A DNA stretch of 7,508 nucleotides, from the NCBI GenBank assembly GCA_012521855.1, contig JAAYLO010000351.1, positions 1-7,508 on the forward strand, read 5' to 3'. Each line of letters starts with the position of its first letter. Position 1 is the stretch's first letter. Under the pieces are notes generated by a model. That model saw only the letters and a program-made list of their open reading frames with translations, was not told where the DNA came from and did not search any database. The DNA comes from Halanaerobiaceae bacterium. GTDB taxonomy: Bacteria; Bacillota; Halanaerobiia; Halanaerobiales; DTU029. The position numbers and the translations under genes were made by a program. Shown piece after piece: positions 1-6,476 of this stretch.

Positions 1-47
1 CACTATATTATGAAAAGTATTTTAAGGAGGAAAAGGATGAGCAATAA
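1..47 (+). CDS. Possible C-terminal end of an upstream protein overlapping the phosphorylase start
   Basis: The frame beginning at base 3 is open from the window edge to a TAA at 45-47 and would encode a charged tail, LYYEKYFKEEKDEQ. Such a tail is typical of a soluble protein's C-terminus. It would overlap the phosphorylase gene by 11 nt, with the phosphorylase Shine-Dalgarno site inside it, as is common in translationally coupled operons. Only 14 codons are visible, so the product cannot be identified. A glycogen or maltodextrin enzyme would be a natural neighbour, but that is a guess. The open frame could also be chance. Confidence 0.3.
   Translation, partial: LYYEKYFKEEKDEQ
24..30 (+). 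promoter_or_regulatory. Ribosome binding site that sets the phosphorylase start
   Basis: AAGGAGG lies 6 nt before the ATG at 37. This favours that start over the in-frame ATG at 10, which would add nine basic residues and has almost no visible upstream sequence or Shine-Dalgarno site. Confidence 0.85.
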
Positions 48-1737
48 TTTCGAAAAAAGGGTCGTTTATTTTTGTATGGAATACGGACTTGATACCAGAC
101 TGCCTCTATATGCCGGAGGTTTAGGCATTCTGGCAGGAGATTACTTAAAAACCGCCCATGATCTGGGGGCTCCGATTATAGGGATAGGTTTGCTCTGGTG
201 GCAGGATTATACAAAACAATTAATTGGTGAATACGGTTATCCCTATGATACTTATCCCATCTATGATTTCAGCTTTCTGGAAGATACCGGTAAAAAAGTT
301 TATGTCCAGATTGGTGATGAAAATGTGGAATGCAGTATCTATAAAGCCAACCAATTCCAGAACAATGACCTCTATTTACTGGATACCGGTAAGCCCGATA
401 GCAAATTCGGCTGGATTTCAGATAAACTTTATGCAGGAAATAACTATAACCGGATCGCCCAGGAGATGGTCCTGGGTATTGGCGGAATCAGGGCTTTAAG
501 AGAACTGGGAATTGAAGTAGATATTTACCACTTCAATGAAGGCCATGCGTCATTTGCAGGTCTTGAACTGATCAGGGAAAAAATGATTAATGAAGGCCTC
601 TCCTTTGAAACAGCATATGAAAAGACAAGAAAAGAAATTGTTTTTACAACACACACACCGGTTTCAGCAGGTAATGAAGTCCATAATCTCAATCTTTTGA
701 TGGAGATAGGCGCGAATAATGGTTTGAGTATGAATGAACTCAAAAAAATCGGTGGTGACCCCTTTAATATGACAGCTGCCTGTTTAAGAATGTCATCAAT
801 TGCAAACGGAGTATCTAAATTGCATGGGGAAACAGCACGTAAAATGTGGAATCATTATGATAATGTACCGGAAATTATCTCTATCACAAATGGCGTACAT
901 CAGAGAACCTGGCAGAGTGAAGAAATAAAGAATGCCTATGATAATAACCTGGACCTCTGGGAGGCTCACCAGAAAGAGAAAAGAAAACTGGTAGCTTATG
1001 TTAAAGAAAAAACAGGCACAGAACTGGACCCGGACAGGCTGATTATAGGCTTTGCCCGCAGGGCAGCACCATATAAAAGAAACGAATTGATCTTCAGGGA
1101 TACATCCAGGATCGACCAGCTCCTTAAATCAGGAAAGGTACAGTTAATTTTTTCAGGGAAAGCACATCCCAATGATCATTATGGAAAAGATATAGTAGCA
1201 ACACTGGTAAAAATGGATAAAAAATATGAAGATAATGTAGTCTTCCTGGAAAACTATGATATGGAGATTGCCAGATATCTTGTACAGGGTGCAGATGTCT
1301 GGTTAAACAATCCCAAAAGGCCCATGGAAGCCAGTGGTACATCAGGCATGAAAGCTGCCATGAATGGGGTCCTGAACCTGAGTGTTCTGGACGGCTGGGT
1401 TGCTGAAGGTCCGGACCATGAGGTAAATGGCTGGATCCTGGACATAGTCTTTTCCAGCCTGGAAGAAAAACTGGATGAAGATGAAAAAGACCTGCAGGCA
1501 TTATACAAAATATTATATGATGAAGTCATCCCCATATATTATGGTGATAGGGAAAGATGGAAGAGGATGATGAGGGCAAGTATTGAAATGGCTCAAAAAC
1601 AGTTCACTGCAGAAAGGATGTTATATGACTACTATCAATTCATGTATAATAAAGAAAGTGATATTATAGATAAGGCCTTTCCGGAGGGAATAAAAATCGA
1701 GAGAAAAGAAAACCGGTTAACTGTTGTCATTGAATAA
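37..1737 (+). CDS. glgP: Alpha-glucan (glycogen/maltodextrin) phosphorylase, short type
   Basis: This cytoplasmic enzyme releases glucose-1-phosphate from alpha-1,4-glucans using phosphate and pyridoxal phosphate (GT35 family). It is 566 aa from the ATG at 37. Visible motifs are the N-terminal YAGGLGILAGDYLK, HFNEGH (165-170), TTHTP (204-208), TNGVH (284-288), RRAAPYKR (341-348) and EASGTSGMK. Lys439 in the last motif matches the PLP Schiff-base lysine (Lys680 of rabbit muscle phosphorylase). Arg342 and Lys347 match the phosphate-site Arg569 and Lys574. The protein is much shorter than the roughly 800-850 aa classical enzymes such as E. coli GlgP and MalP. It resembles the compact alpha-glucan phosphorylase branch (TIGR02094-like) that lacks the long N-terminal and inserted regulatory segments, so AMP-type allostery is unlikely. 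It converges on the minus-strand transporter gene, with a shared terminator between them. The family call is firm; chain-length preference cannot be read from sequence. Confidence 0.95.
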   Translation: MSNNFEKRVVYFCMEYGLDTRLPLYAGGLGILAGDYLKTAHDLGAPIIGIGLLWWQDYTKQLIGEYGYPYDTYPIYDFSFLEDTGKKVYVQIGDENVECSIYKANQFQNNDLYLLDTGKPDSKFGWISDKLYAGNNYNRIAQEMVLGIGGIRALRELGIEVDIYHFNEGHASFAGLELIREKMINEGLSFETAYEKTRKEIVFTTHTPVSAGNEVHNLNLLMEIGANNGLSMNELKKIGGDPFNMTAACLRMSSIANGVSKLHGETARKMWNHYDNVPEIISITNGVHQRTWQSEEIKNAYDNNLDLWEAHQKEKRKLVAYVKEKTGTELDPDRLIIGFARRAAPYKRNELIFRDTSRIDQLLKSGKVQLIFSGKAHPNDHYGKDIVATLVKMDKKYEDNVVFLENYDMEIARYLVQGADVWLNNPKRPMEASGTSGMKAAMNGVLNLSVLDGWVAEGPDHEVNGWILDIVFSSLEEKLDEDEKDLQALYKILYDEVIPIYYGDRERWKRMMRASIEMAQKQFTAERMLYDYYQFMYNKESDIIDKAFPEGIKIERKENRLTVVIE

Positions 1738-1760
1738 AGAGCTATCATATAGATAGCTCT
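1738..1760. terminator. Bidirectional rho-independent terminator between convergent genes
   Basis: AGAGCTATC (1738-1746) and GATAGCTCT (1752-1760) form a perfect 9-bp stem with a 5-nt ATATA loop. The hairpin starts directly after the phosphorylase TAA and is followed on the + strand by T-rich sequence (TTTACTTATTT). The transporter stop codon lies at 1745-1747 on the minus strand, so the hairpin overlaps the last codons of that gene. On the minus-strand side the following T run is weak (TTATTC), so termination is probably better for the phosphorylase transcript. Confidence 0.75.
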
Positions 1761-2668
1761 TTACTTATTTCTTCTCTTTTTCTTCTGCCCAAAAAATTGG
1801 TACCAGAGACACCTGTAATAATTAATAAAGCACCTATAAAATGATACCAGTAAAATTTTTCACCCCTGATCAGAACCCCGGCCAGAATGGTAACAATAGT
1901 AGAGAAATAGGCAAAAACCGCAGCAGGAGCGGCCTCTATTTTCGATAAAGTATAATTCATTAGGAAAAAAGCCGATACTGAAGATAATATTCCAAGATAG
2001 AGAACAGATATCAGTACTTTCAGATTGAATAATGGTATAAGATATAGGGAAAACCCGCCTCTATTGCTCAGTAATGCCAGTATATTAAAAAAAACTGCAC
2101 CTGTCCACATCATCGCAAAGGTTATCTCTACCGGCCTGTACCAGAGTGATAGTTTTCTGGACAGGATATTATATATTGAAGCCATAAGAACCGCAAGGAG
2201 GAGAAACAATATTCCCGGAATTTTACCCCGTTCCTCAACGCCATACTGCATAATCGTGTTAAAAAACACTCCGCTTATTGATATAAGAATGAAAAGAGTC
2301 TGAAAAAATGTTGGTTTTTCATTCAGTAAAAAAGCAGCCAGAATTGTCACAGCAACAGGTATGAGGGCAATTATCATTCCTGCCTCAGATGAACTTGTCA
2401 TATAAATACCCAGTGTTTCAAAAATAAAATATAGACAGGGTTGAACAAGAGAAAGTAACAGTAATAACCCGGTTTTTTTATTCCGGAAGTCAATTTTTAT
2501 AATCCTGAATAATAAAAGTAATGAAAGGAGTATTGCAGCAATAGAAAATCTAAAGGCCAGTAAATGAAAAGGAGGCAGTTCTTCCAGTCCTTCTTTTGTA
2601 AACAAAAAAGAAAAGCCGAATATACTTGAATATATAATTCCTGCAATATATGGTAGTATCCTTCTCAT
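1745..2668 (-). CDS. EamA/DMT-superfamily transporter
   Basis: This is a 307-aa, very hydrophobic inner-membrane protein. About ten membrane segments are visible, at roughly residues 5-24, 33-54, 65-84, 92-114, 120-139, 149-169, 180-200, 214-236, 246-265 and 270-290. They fall into two repeated EamA halves (about 7-138 and 151-290), the usual layout of drug/metabolite transporters. The short polar loop LNEKPT after the fourth segment is typical of the family. The C-terminal tail is basic (GRRKREE), which fits a cytoplasmic end. The ATG at 2668 is supported by AAGGAGAT at 2674-2681. The gene starts 28 nt after the methyltransferase stop, on the same strand, so co-transcription is likely. The substrate cannot be inferred: family members export amino acids, nucleosides, sugars or drugs. 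Confidence 0.9.
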   Translation of the reverse strand: MRRILPYIAGIIYSSIFGFSFLFTKEGLEELPPFHLLAFRFSIAAILLSLLLLFRIIKIDFRNKKTGLLLLLSLVQPCLYFIFETLGIYMTSSSEAGMIIALIPVAVTILAAFLLNEKPTFFQTLFILISISGVFFNTIMQYGVEERGKIPGILFLLLAVLMASIYNILSRKLSLWYRPVEITFAMMWTGAVFFNILALLSNRGGFSLYLIPLFNLKVLISVLYLGILSSVSAFFLMNYTLSKIEAAPAAVFAYFSTIVTILAGVLIRGEKFYWYHFIGALLIITGVSGTNFLGRRKREEISKELSI

Positions 2669-2696
2669 AATCCATCTCCTTATTTTTTATAATTTT

Positions 2697-3854
2697 TTAA
2701 TCTTTATCTTTTCCAGGCGGCCAGGGACCGTAATACTGGTAATACTGGCATTCGATGCCGCCATTATAAAGCTTTCTCCGTTTTGTGGCTTTTTTCCCGA
2801 ATAATAATTCAAAATCCTTATGAGATGTCAGGATATAAAAAGACCAGCTATTAAGGGGTAAAAGTTTTTTACCCATGAGTCTATATAGGTTCTCAACCTC
2901 ATTCTTTTCAGATAAACGTTCTCCATATGGAGGGTTTGTAATGATACAGGCATACTTCCGGCTGGATTGAAAATCATTGAAATCACTTTTCTGAAAGTGT
3001 ATCAGATCTGCAACACCTGCCCTCTCAGCATGATGTCTGGCTATTTTCACAAGATTATTGTCTCTGTCCATACCCATCAGCATACGGGGTTTAACATCAT
3101 TTCTGATCATACTGAAGGCCTTTTTTCTTTCCTTTTCCCAGGTCCTTTCCGGAATCTGGGGCCATTTTCCTGAAACAAAATCCCTCCTTATACCTGGAGC
3201 AATATTTCTACAAATAAGTGCTGCCTCGATCAATATGGTCCCGGAACCACAGAAAGGATCTATCAAAATCCTGTCAGGATCCCAGCGGCTTAGATACACC
3301 ATGGCAGCTGCCAGGGTTTCCTGAAGAGGTGCTTTTGTGCTTAGATTGCGGTATCCCCTTTTATGTAAGCCTTCTCCGCTGGAATCAATTGAAAGTATAA
3401 CCTTATCCTTATGAATACTGAAAACAATACGGTATTCAGGCCCATCTTCATCAAACCAGTTCTTCTTATACTTCTCTTTTAATCTATCCACCACAGCCTT
3501 TTTTATTATTGACTGGCAGGCAGGGACACTATGCAAAACTGAGCGTACAGATTTGCCTGTTACCGGAAACTCTGCATTCTGCGGAAGCCATTCTTCCCAT
3601 GGAATTTTCCTGGTCTCTTCATACAACTGGTCAAAATCAAGGGCATAAAACTCATCTATCTTGATAAGAATCCTTTCTGCACAGCGCAGCCAGAGATTTG
3701 CTCTGGCCATCCCCTCAAAATCAGATTGAAAACAGACCTGGCCGTTTTCTACATAATCTACTTTGTAACCAAGATTTATCAGTTCTTCCTTAACAAGGCT
3801 TTCCAGGCCGAAAGTACTTGTTGCTATTAAGTTCAGTGTATTCTCTTCTTTCAA
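2697..3854 (-). CDS. rlmL: THUMP-domain class I SAM-dependent rRNA guanine-N2 methyltransferase (RlmL/YpsC type)
   Basis: The protein is 385 aa. An N-terminal ferredoxin-like plus THUMP RNA-binding region (about 1-165) is followed by a UPF0020-type Rossmann methyltransferase domain. DPFCGSGT (199-206) is the motif before the SAM-binding strand, and NPPY (307-310) is the catalytic motif of N-methyltransferases acting on exocyclic amines. The C-terminal RRKLYNGG...YYQYYG segment is characteristic of the YpsC branch. E. coli RlmL (m2G2445 of 23S rRNA) is about 700 aa because it carries a second RlmK domain, which is absent here; the length resembles B. subtilis YpsC. By family, the target is probably 23S rRNA m2G, but the exact nucleotide is inferred. 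The start is TTG (3852-3854), chosen because GAGGAG at 3862-3867 sits 7 nt upstream and the homology begins there. It lies 75 nt after the acylphosphatase gene, with no convincing terminator between them. Confidence 0.92.
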   Translation of the reverse strand: MKEENTLNLIATSTFGLESLVKEELINLGYKVDYVENGQVCFQSDFEGMARANLWLRCAERILIKIDEFYALDFDQLYEETRKIPWEEWLPQNAEFPVTGKSVRSVLHSVPACQSIIKKAVVDRLKEKYKKNWFDEDGPEYRIVFSIHKDKVILSIDSSGEGLHKRGYRNLSTKAPLQETLAAAMVYLSRWDPDRILIDPFCGSGTILIEAALICRNIAPGIRRDFVSGKWPQIPERTWEKERKKAFSMIRNDVKPRMLMGMDRDNNLVKIARHHAERAGVADLIHFQKSDFNDFQSSRKYACIITNPPYGERLSEKNEVENLYRLMGKKLLPLNSWSFYILTSHKDFELLFGKKATKRRKLYNGGIECQYYQYYGPWPPGKDKD

Positions 3855-3861
3855 TAATAAA

Positions 3862-3867
3862 CTCCTC
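3862..3867 (-). promoter_or_regulatory. Ribosome binding site supporting a TTG start for the methyltransferase
   Basis: GAGGAG, read on the minus strand, is 7 nt upstream of the TTG at 3852-3854. The nearest upstream ATG overlaps this site and is out of frame, so TTG is the likely initiator. Confidence 0.7.
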
Positions 3868-3929
3868 TCATTTCCTATATTTTTTTCAAAAATAAAGTTT
3901 CGACTGGATTTTAAAAAACTGACATGATA

Positions 3930-4208
3930 CTAATACCTTATTCTGAAATTCCTATATTCCTCCTCATCTTCAGAACTCCTGACGGTCTTTATATCTGTGA
4001 CGCTGGCCCAGGGAGGCCCTTTTTTTATAATATCAATCATTTTTTCAACAGCCAGCCTGTCACCCGAAATAACAGTTTCTACATCACCATCACTGGTATT
4101 CCTGACCCATCCTGTAATATTATGTTTTTCAGCATTTCGCAATATAAAACTCCGGAAACCGACTCCCTGTACCCTGCCTGATATTATAAGATGTTTTGTA
4201 AGCTTCAG
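3930..4208 (-). CDS. acyP: Acylphosphatase, probable CTG start
   Basis: This small cytoplasmic enzyme hydrolyses carboxyl-phosphate anhydrides such as acetyl- or carbamoyl-phosphate. The full domain is 92 aa when read from a CTG at 4206-4208. Starting at the first conventional codon (TTG at 4142) would give only 70 aa and lose the phosphate-binding loop. The extended frame contains SGRVQGVGFR (residues 10-19) and GWVRNTSDG (33-41), so the catalytic Arg19 and Asn37 are both present, as are the later GPPWASV segment and the FRIRY end. An in-frame TGA lies immediately before the CTG, no ATG, GTG or TTG occurs between that TGA and the catalytic loop, and AGGAGG (4217-4222) is 8 nt upstream of the CTG. 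The gene begins 15 nt after the ATP-grasp stop, so translation is probably coupled. The family identity is firm; the CTG start is inferred from spacing and domain completeness. Confidence 0.88.
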   Translation of the reverse strand: MKLTKHLIISGRVQGVGFRSFILRNAEKHNITGWVRNTSDGDVETVISGDRLAVEKMIDIIKKGPPWASVTDIKTVRSSEDEEEYRNFRIRY

Positions 4209-4216
4209 TCAAAACA

Positions 4217-4222
4217 CCTCCT
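4217..4222 (-). promoter_or_regulatory. Ribosome binding site supporting a CTG start for acylphosphatase
   Basis: AGGAGG, read on the minus strand, follows the ATP-grasp TAA (4224-4226) almost at once and is 8 nt before the CTG at 4206-4208, a good spacing. A TTG nearer to the site (spacing 4) is in another frame that stops after about 24 codons. Confidence 0.75.
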
Positions 4223-4223
4223 T

Positions 4224-5549
4224 TTAGCCCCTTACAATAAAATTGGGGACTGTAAAACTCTCCGCAATACTGCCGATAATGTTTTTCCTGCCAGCCCGTG
4301 TATATAGACCAGCCAGTTTATTATTATATGTAAATAAACCAATCAGAAAGTTAAAGCTGTCTATTTTTTTCTTCTCCCCCGGATTTACCATATCCAATAC
4401 GGGACCATTGATATATTCCTGTAAAATATAATCATTCCCTCTTATCGAACCCAGTATTTTCTTCCATTCCTCCTGACTGTAATCCTTCCCGGCATAAACA
4501 CCTTTCCCGGCATATTCATCAAAAGGCTTCAAAATCCACTTATCTTTATTGCTGGATATCTCCTCAATCATTTTCCCATCATTGGAATCAAGGATCCTGG
4601 TATAGGGTATATGCTTTTTTATAAACTCTTTCTCTTTTTCTGAGAGAAAAGAAGTTTTATCCCTGTCATGCAAAATAGCAAAGAGATTTTTACTATGTAC
4701 AATCTGTGATACAAATCCTCCGACTACACAGACTGCCCCCTCCCGGTATGCATTAAGAAAATCTGTAATATCTCCGGCTTCCTCAAGAATCCTGTTTGTT
4801 GTCGCCCTTCTGTATATTAACTTAACAGGCTGTTCTTTATAGTATAAAACATTATTTTTGTATATAAACTCCCGGGGGTCACAGAGAAATGTATTATAAC
4901 CCTTTTTTATAAACCTTTTCTGAAATTCTTTAAATTCATGGATAGTACCGTCACCGGTAAAATCAACTATAGCTATATTCGGCCTGTCATCAATTCCATT
5001 ATTAAATACCTTATAATTCTCGATGAGTCCATCGAGCCAGCTGTAAAAAAGCTCAAAACCGATAAGAACATCCGGGTCTTCAAATATATCCCCGATTATC
5101 CGGCTGTTTTTTATACACTCCCCGATTACCCGTACTTCATTCATCGCTGAAGACCCATCTGTATTCAATTCACAGAAAACATGGCTGCCATTATCATTAT
5201 AAAATATATCAAATCTCCCTATGGGAAAATAATAATGATAACCTGTCTCTACCAGGATCAGTTCTTCCAGAAATTCACTGAAAGCAAAGGCTTTCCGGAA
5301 TTCAGTGTTTTTTTTATATTCCTCGATAACCTTATTTAAGATAGAGGTCATCTCAGAGAGAAATCTCCCTAATTGATTATATTCCTCTTCAGTAAAAAAA
5401 AGGGCATGATACAAAAAATCCACCGGTTCCCCTCTATATATTGCACTTGAGTTTTTGACTTTTTCCTTTATATTCAGATAATCAGAGTAATAGCTGTTAA
5501 TATTTTCTGTAAAGACTTTGATAATACTATCCTGTAATGTTTTAATCAA
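4224..5549 (-). CDS. Circularly permuted ATP-grasp ligase, glutathionylspermidine-synthase-like
   Basis: This 441-aa soluble protein probably joins a carboxylate to an amine through an acyl-phosphate using ATP. Its motif order suggests a circularly permuted ATP-grasp fold. An acidic CELNTDGSSAMNE segment (126-138) resembles the E-x-N-x-D signature of glutathionylspermidine synthetase-type enzymes and precedes the nucleotide-binding part. IYRR follows at 245-248. WILKPFDEYAGKGV (338-351), with Lys341, looks like the ATP-binding lysine and glycine-rich loop, and ILQEYI (around 375-380) looks like the adenine-contacting hinge. No membrane segment or signal peptide is seen. The start is TTG (5547-5549), three nt after the stop of the GCS-like gene, with GAGGGGGG about 8 nt upstream. 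Tight linkage to that ligase suggests consecutive steps of one pathway. The substrate is unknown. The fold call is fairly confident; any specific name such as glutathione synthase or glutathionylspermidine synthase would be speculation. Confidence 0.78.
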   Translation of the reverse strand: MIKTLQDSIIKVFTENINSYYSDYLNIKEKVKNSSAIYRGEPVDFLYHALFFTEEEYNQLGRFLSEMTSILNKVIEEYKKNTEFRKAFAFSEFLEELILVETGYHYYFPIGRFDIFYNDNGSHVFCELNTDGSSAMNEVRVIGECIKNSRIIGDIFEDPDVLIGFELFYSWLDGLIENYKVFNNGIDDRPNIAIVDFTGDGTIHEFKEFQKRFIKKGYNTFLCDPREFIYKNNVLYYKEQPVKLIYRRATTNRILEEAGDITDFLNAYREGAVCVVGGFVSQIVHSKNLFAILHDRDKTSFLSEKEKEFIKKHIPYTRILDSNDGKMIEEISSNKDKWILKPFDEYAGKGVYAGKDYSQEEWKKILGSIRGNDYILQEYINGPVLDMVNPGEKKKIDSFNFLIGLFTYNNKLAGLYTRAGRKNIIGSIAESFTVPNFIVRG

Positions 5550-5552
5550 TAT

Positions 5553-6476
5553 CTATACCCCCCTCAAAGGTATACACCAGGCCAGAGCACTATTTAGATC
5601 ACCGCTTTTTTCATATTCAGAAAGAGTCTTCATCTTTGGAATACTGTTCTCTTCCAGCATCTCCTTTATTGATACAAGGTATTTTTGTTCATCCTCTGCC
5701 AGTCCATTTTCAGCCATCTCAATAAGCTGATACATAAATTCCTTTAACGGTATTCCATAACATTCACTCTTTATACCCTCTTTCCTTATACTGTTTTTAA
5801 TAAAGTCCAGGTCTTCCCTCTTATAATTTAACGCCTTCATATATAATAAATCAAGATTCTTCTCATTATATAAAAGGCCTTTCCAGAAGGCTGCATAGGA
5901 CAGATTATAGGGATATGGCAGTGAATCACCCACTCTTATTTCCAGGTATTTTTTCAATCTGACATCCGGAAATACCATTGACAATAAATGAGCTATCTCC
6001 TCATTATTAAATACTGTATCCCGAAAAATATCTTTATTAAGTTTTTCACCTGTAAATAAAAGGCCGTCATCCTTCATGACAATGATGGGAGGTGTGTTTA
6101 AAATATATGAAGCATAATCACTGTAAGAATAGTCCTCCTTAAAAAGGTTCTGGACATATCCGCAGCGGTCATTATCACAATTATCCCAGATAATAGACCG
6201 TATACTGGCATTGTAATTAACAGCCCCTTCAAAAAACGGGCTGTTATCAAAAAAATAATAGACAAGGGGTGACAAAAAATAGGCAGTCCTTATTTTTTTC
6301 CTGAAATCCTCTTCATTACAATAATCCAGATTAATGTGCAGTGCAGCGGTCCCTTTCATCATATTATGGGCATATCTTCCCTTATTTTTAAAGTAATTAA
6401 ACATATGCTGATATCTTTCTTTTGGCAGGAGCTCTATTTCACTTATTTTTGAAACTACCTGATAACCTGTGTTCAT
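5553..6476 (-). CDS. Glutamate-cysteine ligase-like protein (GCS2 family), C-terminal part, displaced by frameshift
   Basis: This 307-aa frame carries the greater part of a GCS2-type (plant/EgtA-like) gamma-glutamyl ligase. It holds LPKERYQHM near its start, KGRYAHNMMKGTAALHINLD at about 32-51, the SPF loop with FDNSPFFEG, and IRSIIWDN...DRCG, in the family order. The homology continues from the N-terminal fragment encoded in the preceding frame (6439-6858), so the ATG at 6474-6476 is probably an internal Met (Met128 of the intact protein). No good Shine-Dalgarno site precedes it, only A- and T-rich sequence. Removing one base from the 10-base run at 6478-6487 would fuse the frames into a 434-aa protein, close to the usual length of the family. 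The stop TAG lies 3 nt before the ATP-grasp start. Known members form gamma-Glu-Cys from glutamate and cysteine; the amine acceptor here is not proven. Confidence 0.82.
   Translation of the reverse strand: MNTGYQVVSKISEIELLPKERYQHMFNYFKNKGRYAHNMMKGTAALHINLDYCNEEDFRKKIRTAYFLSPLVYYFFDNSPFFEGAVNYNASIRSIIWDNCDNDRCGYVQNLFKEDYSYSDYASYILNTPPIIVMKDDGLLFTGEKLNKDIFRDTVFNNEEIAHLLSMVFPDVRLKKYLEIRVGDSLPYPYNLSYAAFWKGLLYNEKNLDLLYMKALNYKREDLDFIKNSIRKEGIKSECYGIPLKEFMYQLIEMAENGLAEDEQKYLVSIKEMLEENSIPKMKTLSEYEKSGDLNSALAWCIPLRGV

Noticed and set aside
1124..1535. Long minus-strand open frames inside the phosphorylase gene
   Set aside because: They are antisense shadows of a strongly conserved coding region. Their proteins are rich in Pro, His, Leu and Ser with no domain, and they lack good ribosome binding sites.
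2730..2747. Perfect tandem 9-bp repeat (GTAATACTG twice)
   Set aside because: It lies in the methyltransferase C-terminus and encodes the conserved QYYQYY stretch typical of the YpsC branch. Repeated Tyr and Gln codons explain it.
2967..3400. Several plus-strand open frames of 60-88 codons opposite the methyltransferase
   Set aside because: They overlap the conserved methyltransferase domain on the opposite strand, have low-complexity translations and no ribosome binding site.
3874..3903. Promoter-like TCGAAA, 18-nt spacer, TATAGG on the minus strand before the methyltransferase gene
   Set aside because: Both boxes match consensus at only four of six positions, and transcription would begin at about the Shine-Dalgarno site, leaving almost no leader. 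In such AT-rich DNA this is likely chance.
3924..4227. Plus-strand open frames of 76-85 codons opposite the acylphosphatase
   Set aside because: The minus strand encodes a complete acylphosphatase with catalytic residues here, so the plus-strand frames are shadows.
6474..6476. Independent translation start for the C-terminal GCS fragment
   Set aside because: The upstream sequence is A6 and T10 runs with no real Shine-Dalgarno site, and family similarity crosses the junction, so this Met is more likely internal to an intact protein. Low-level reinitiation cannot be excluded.
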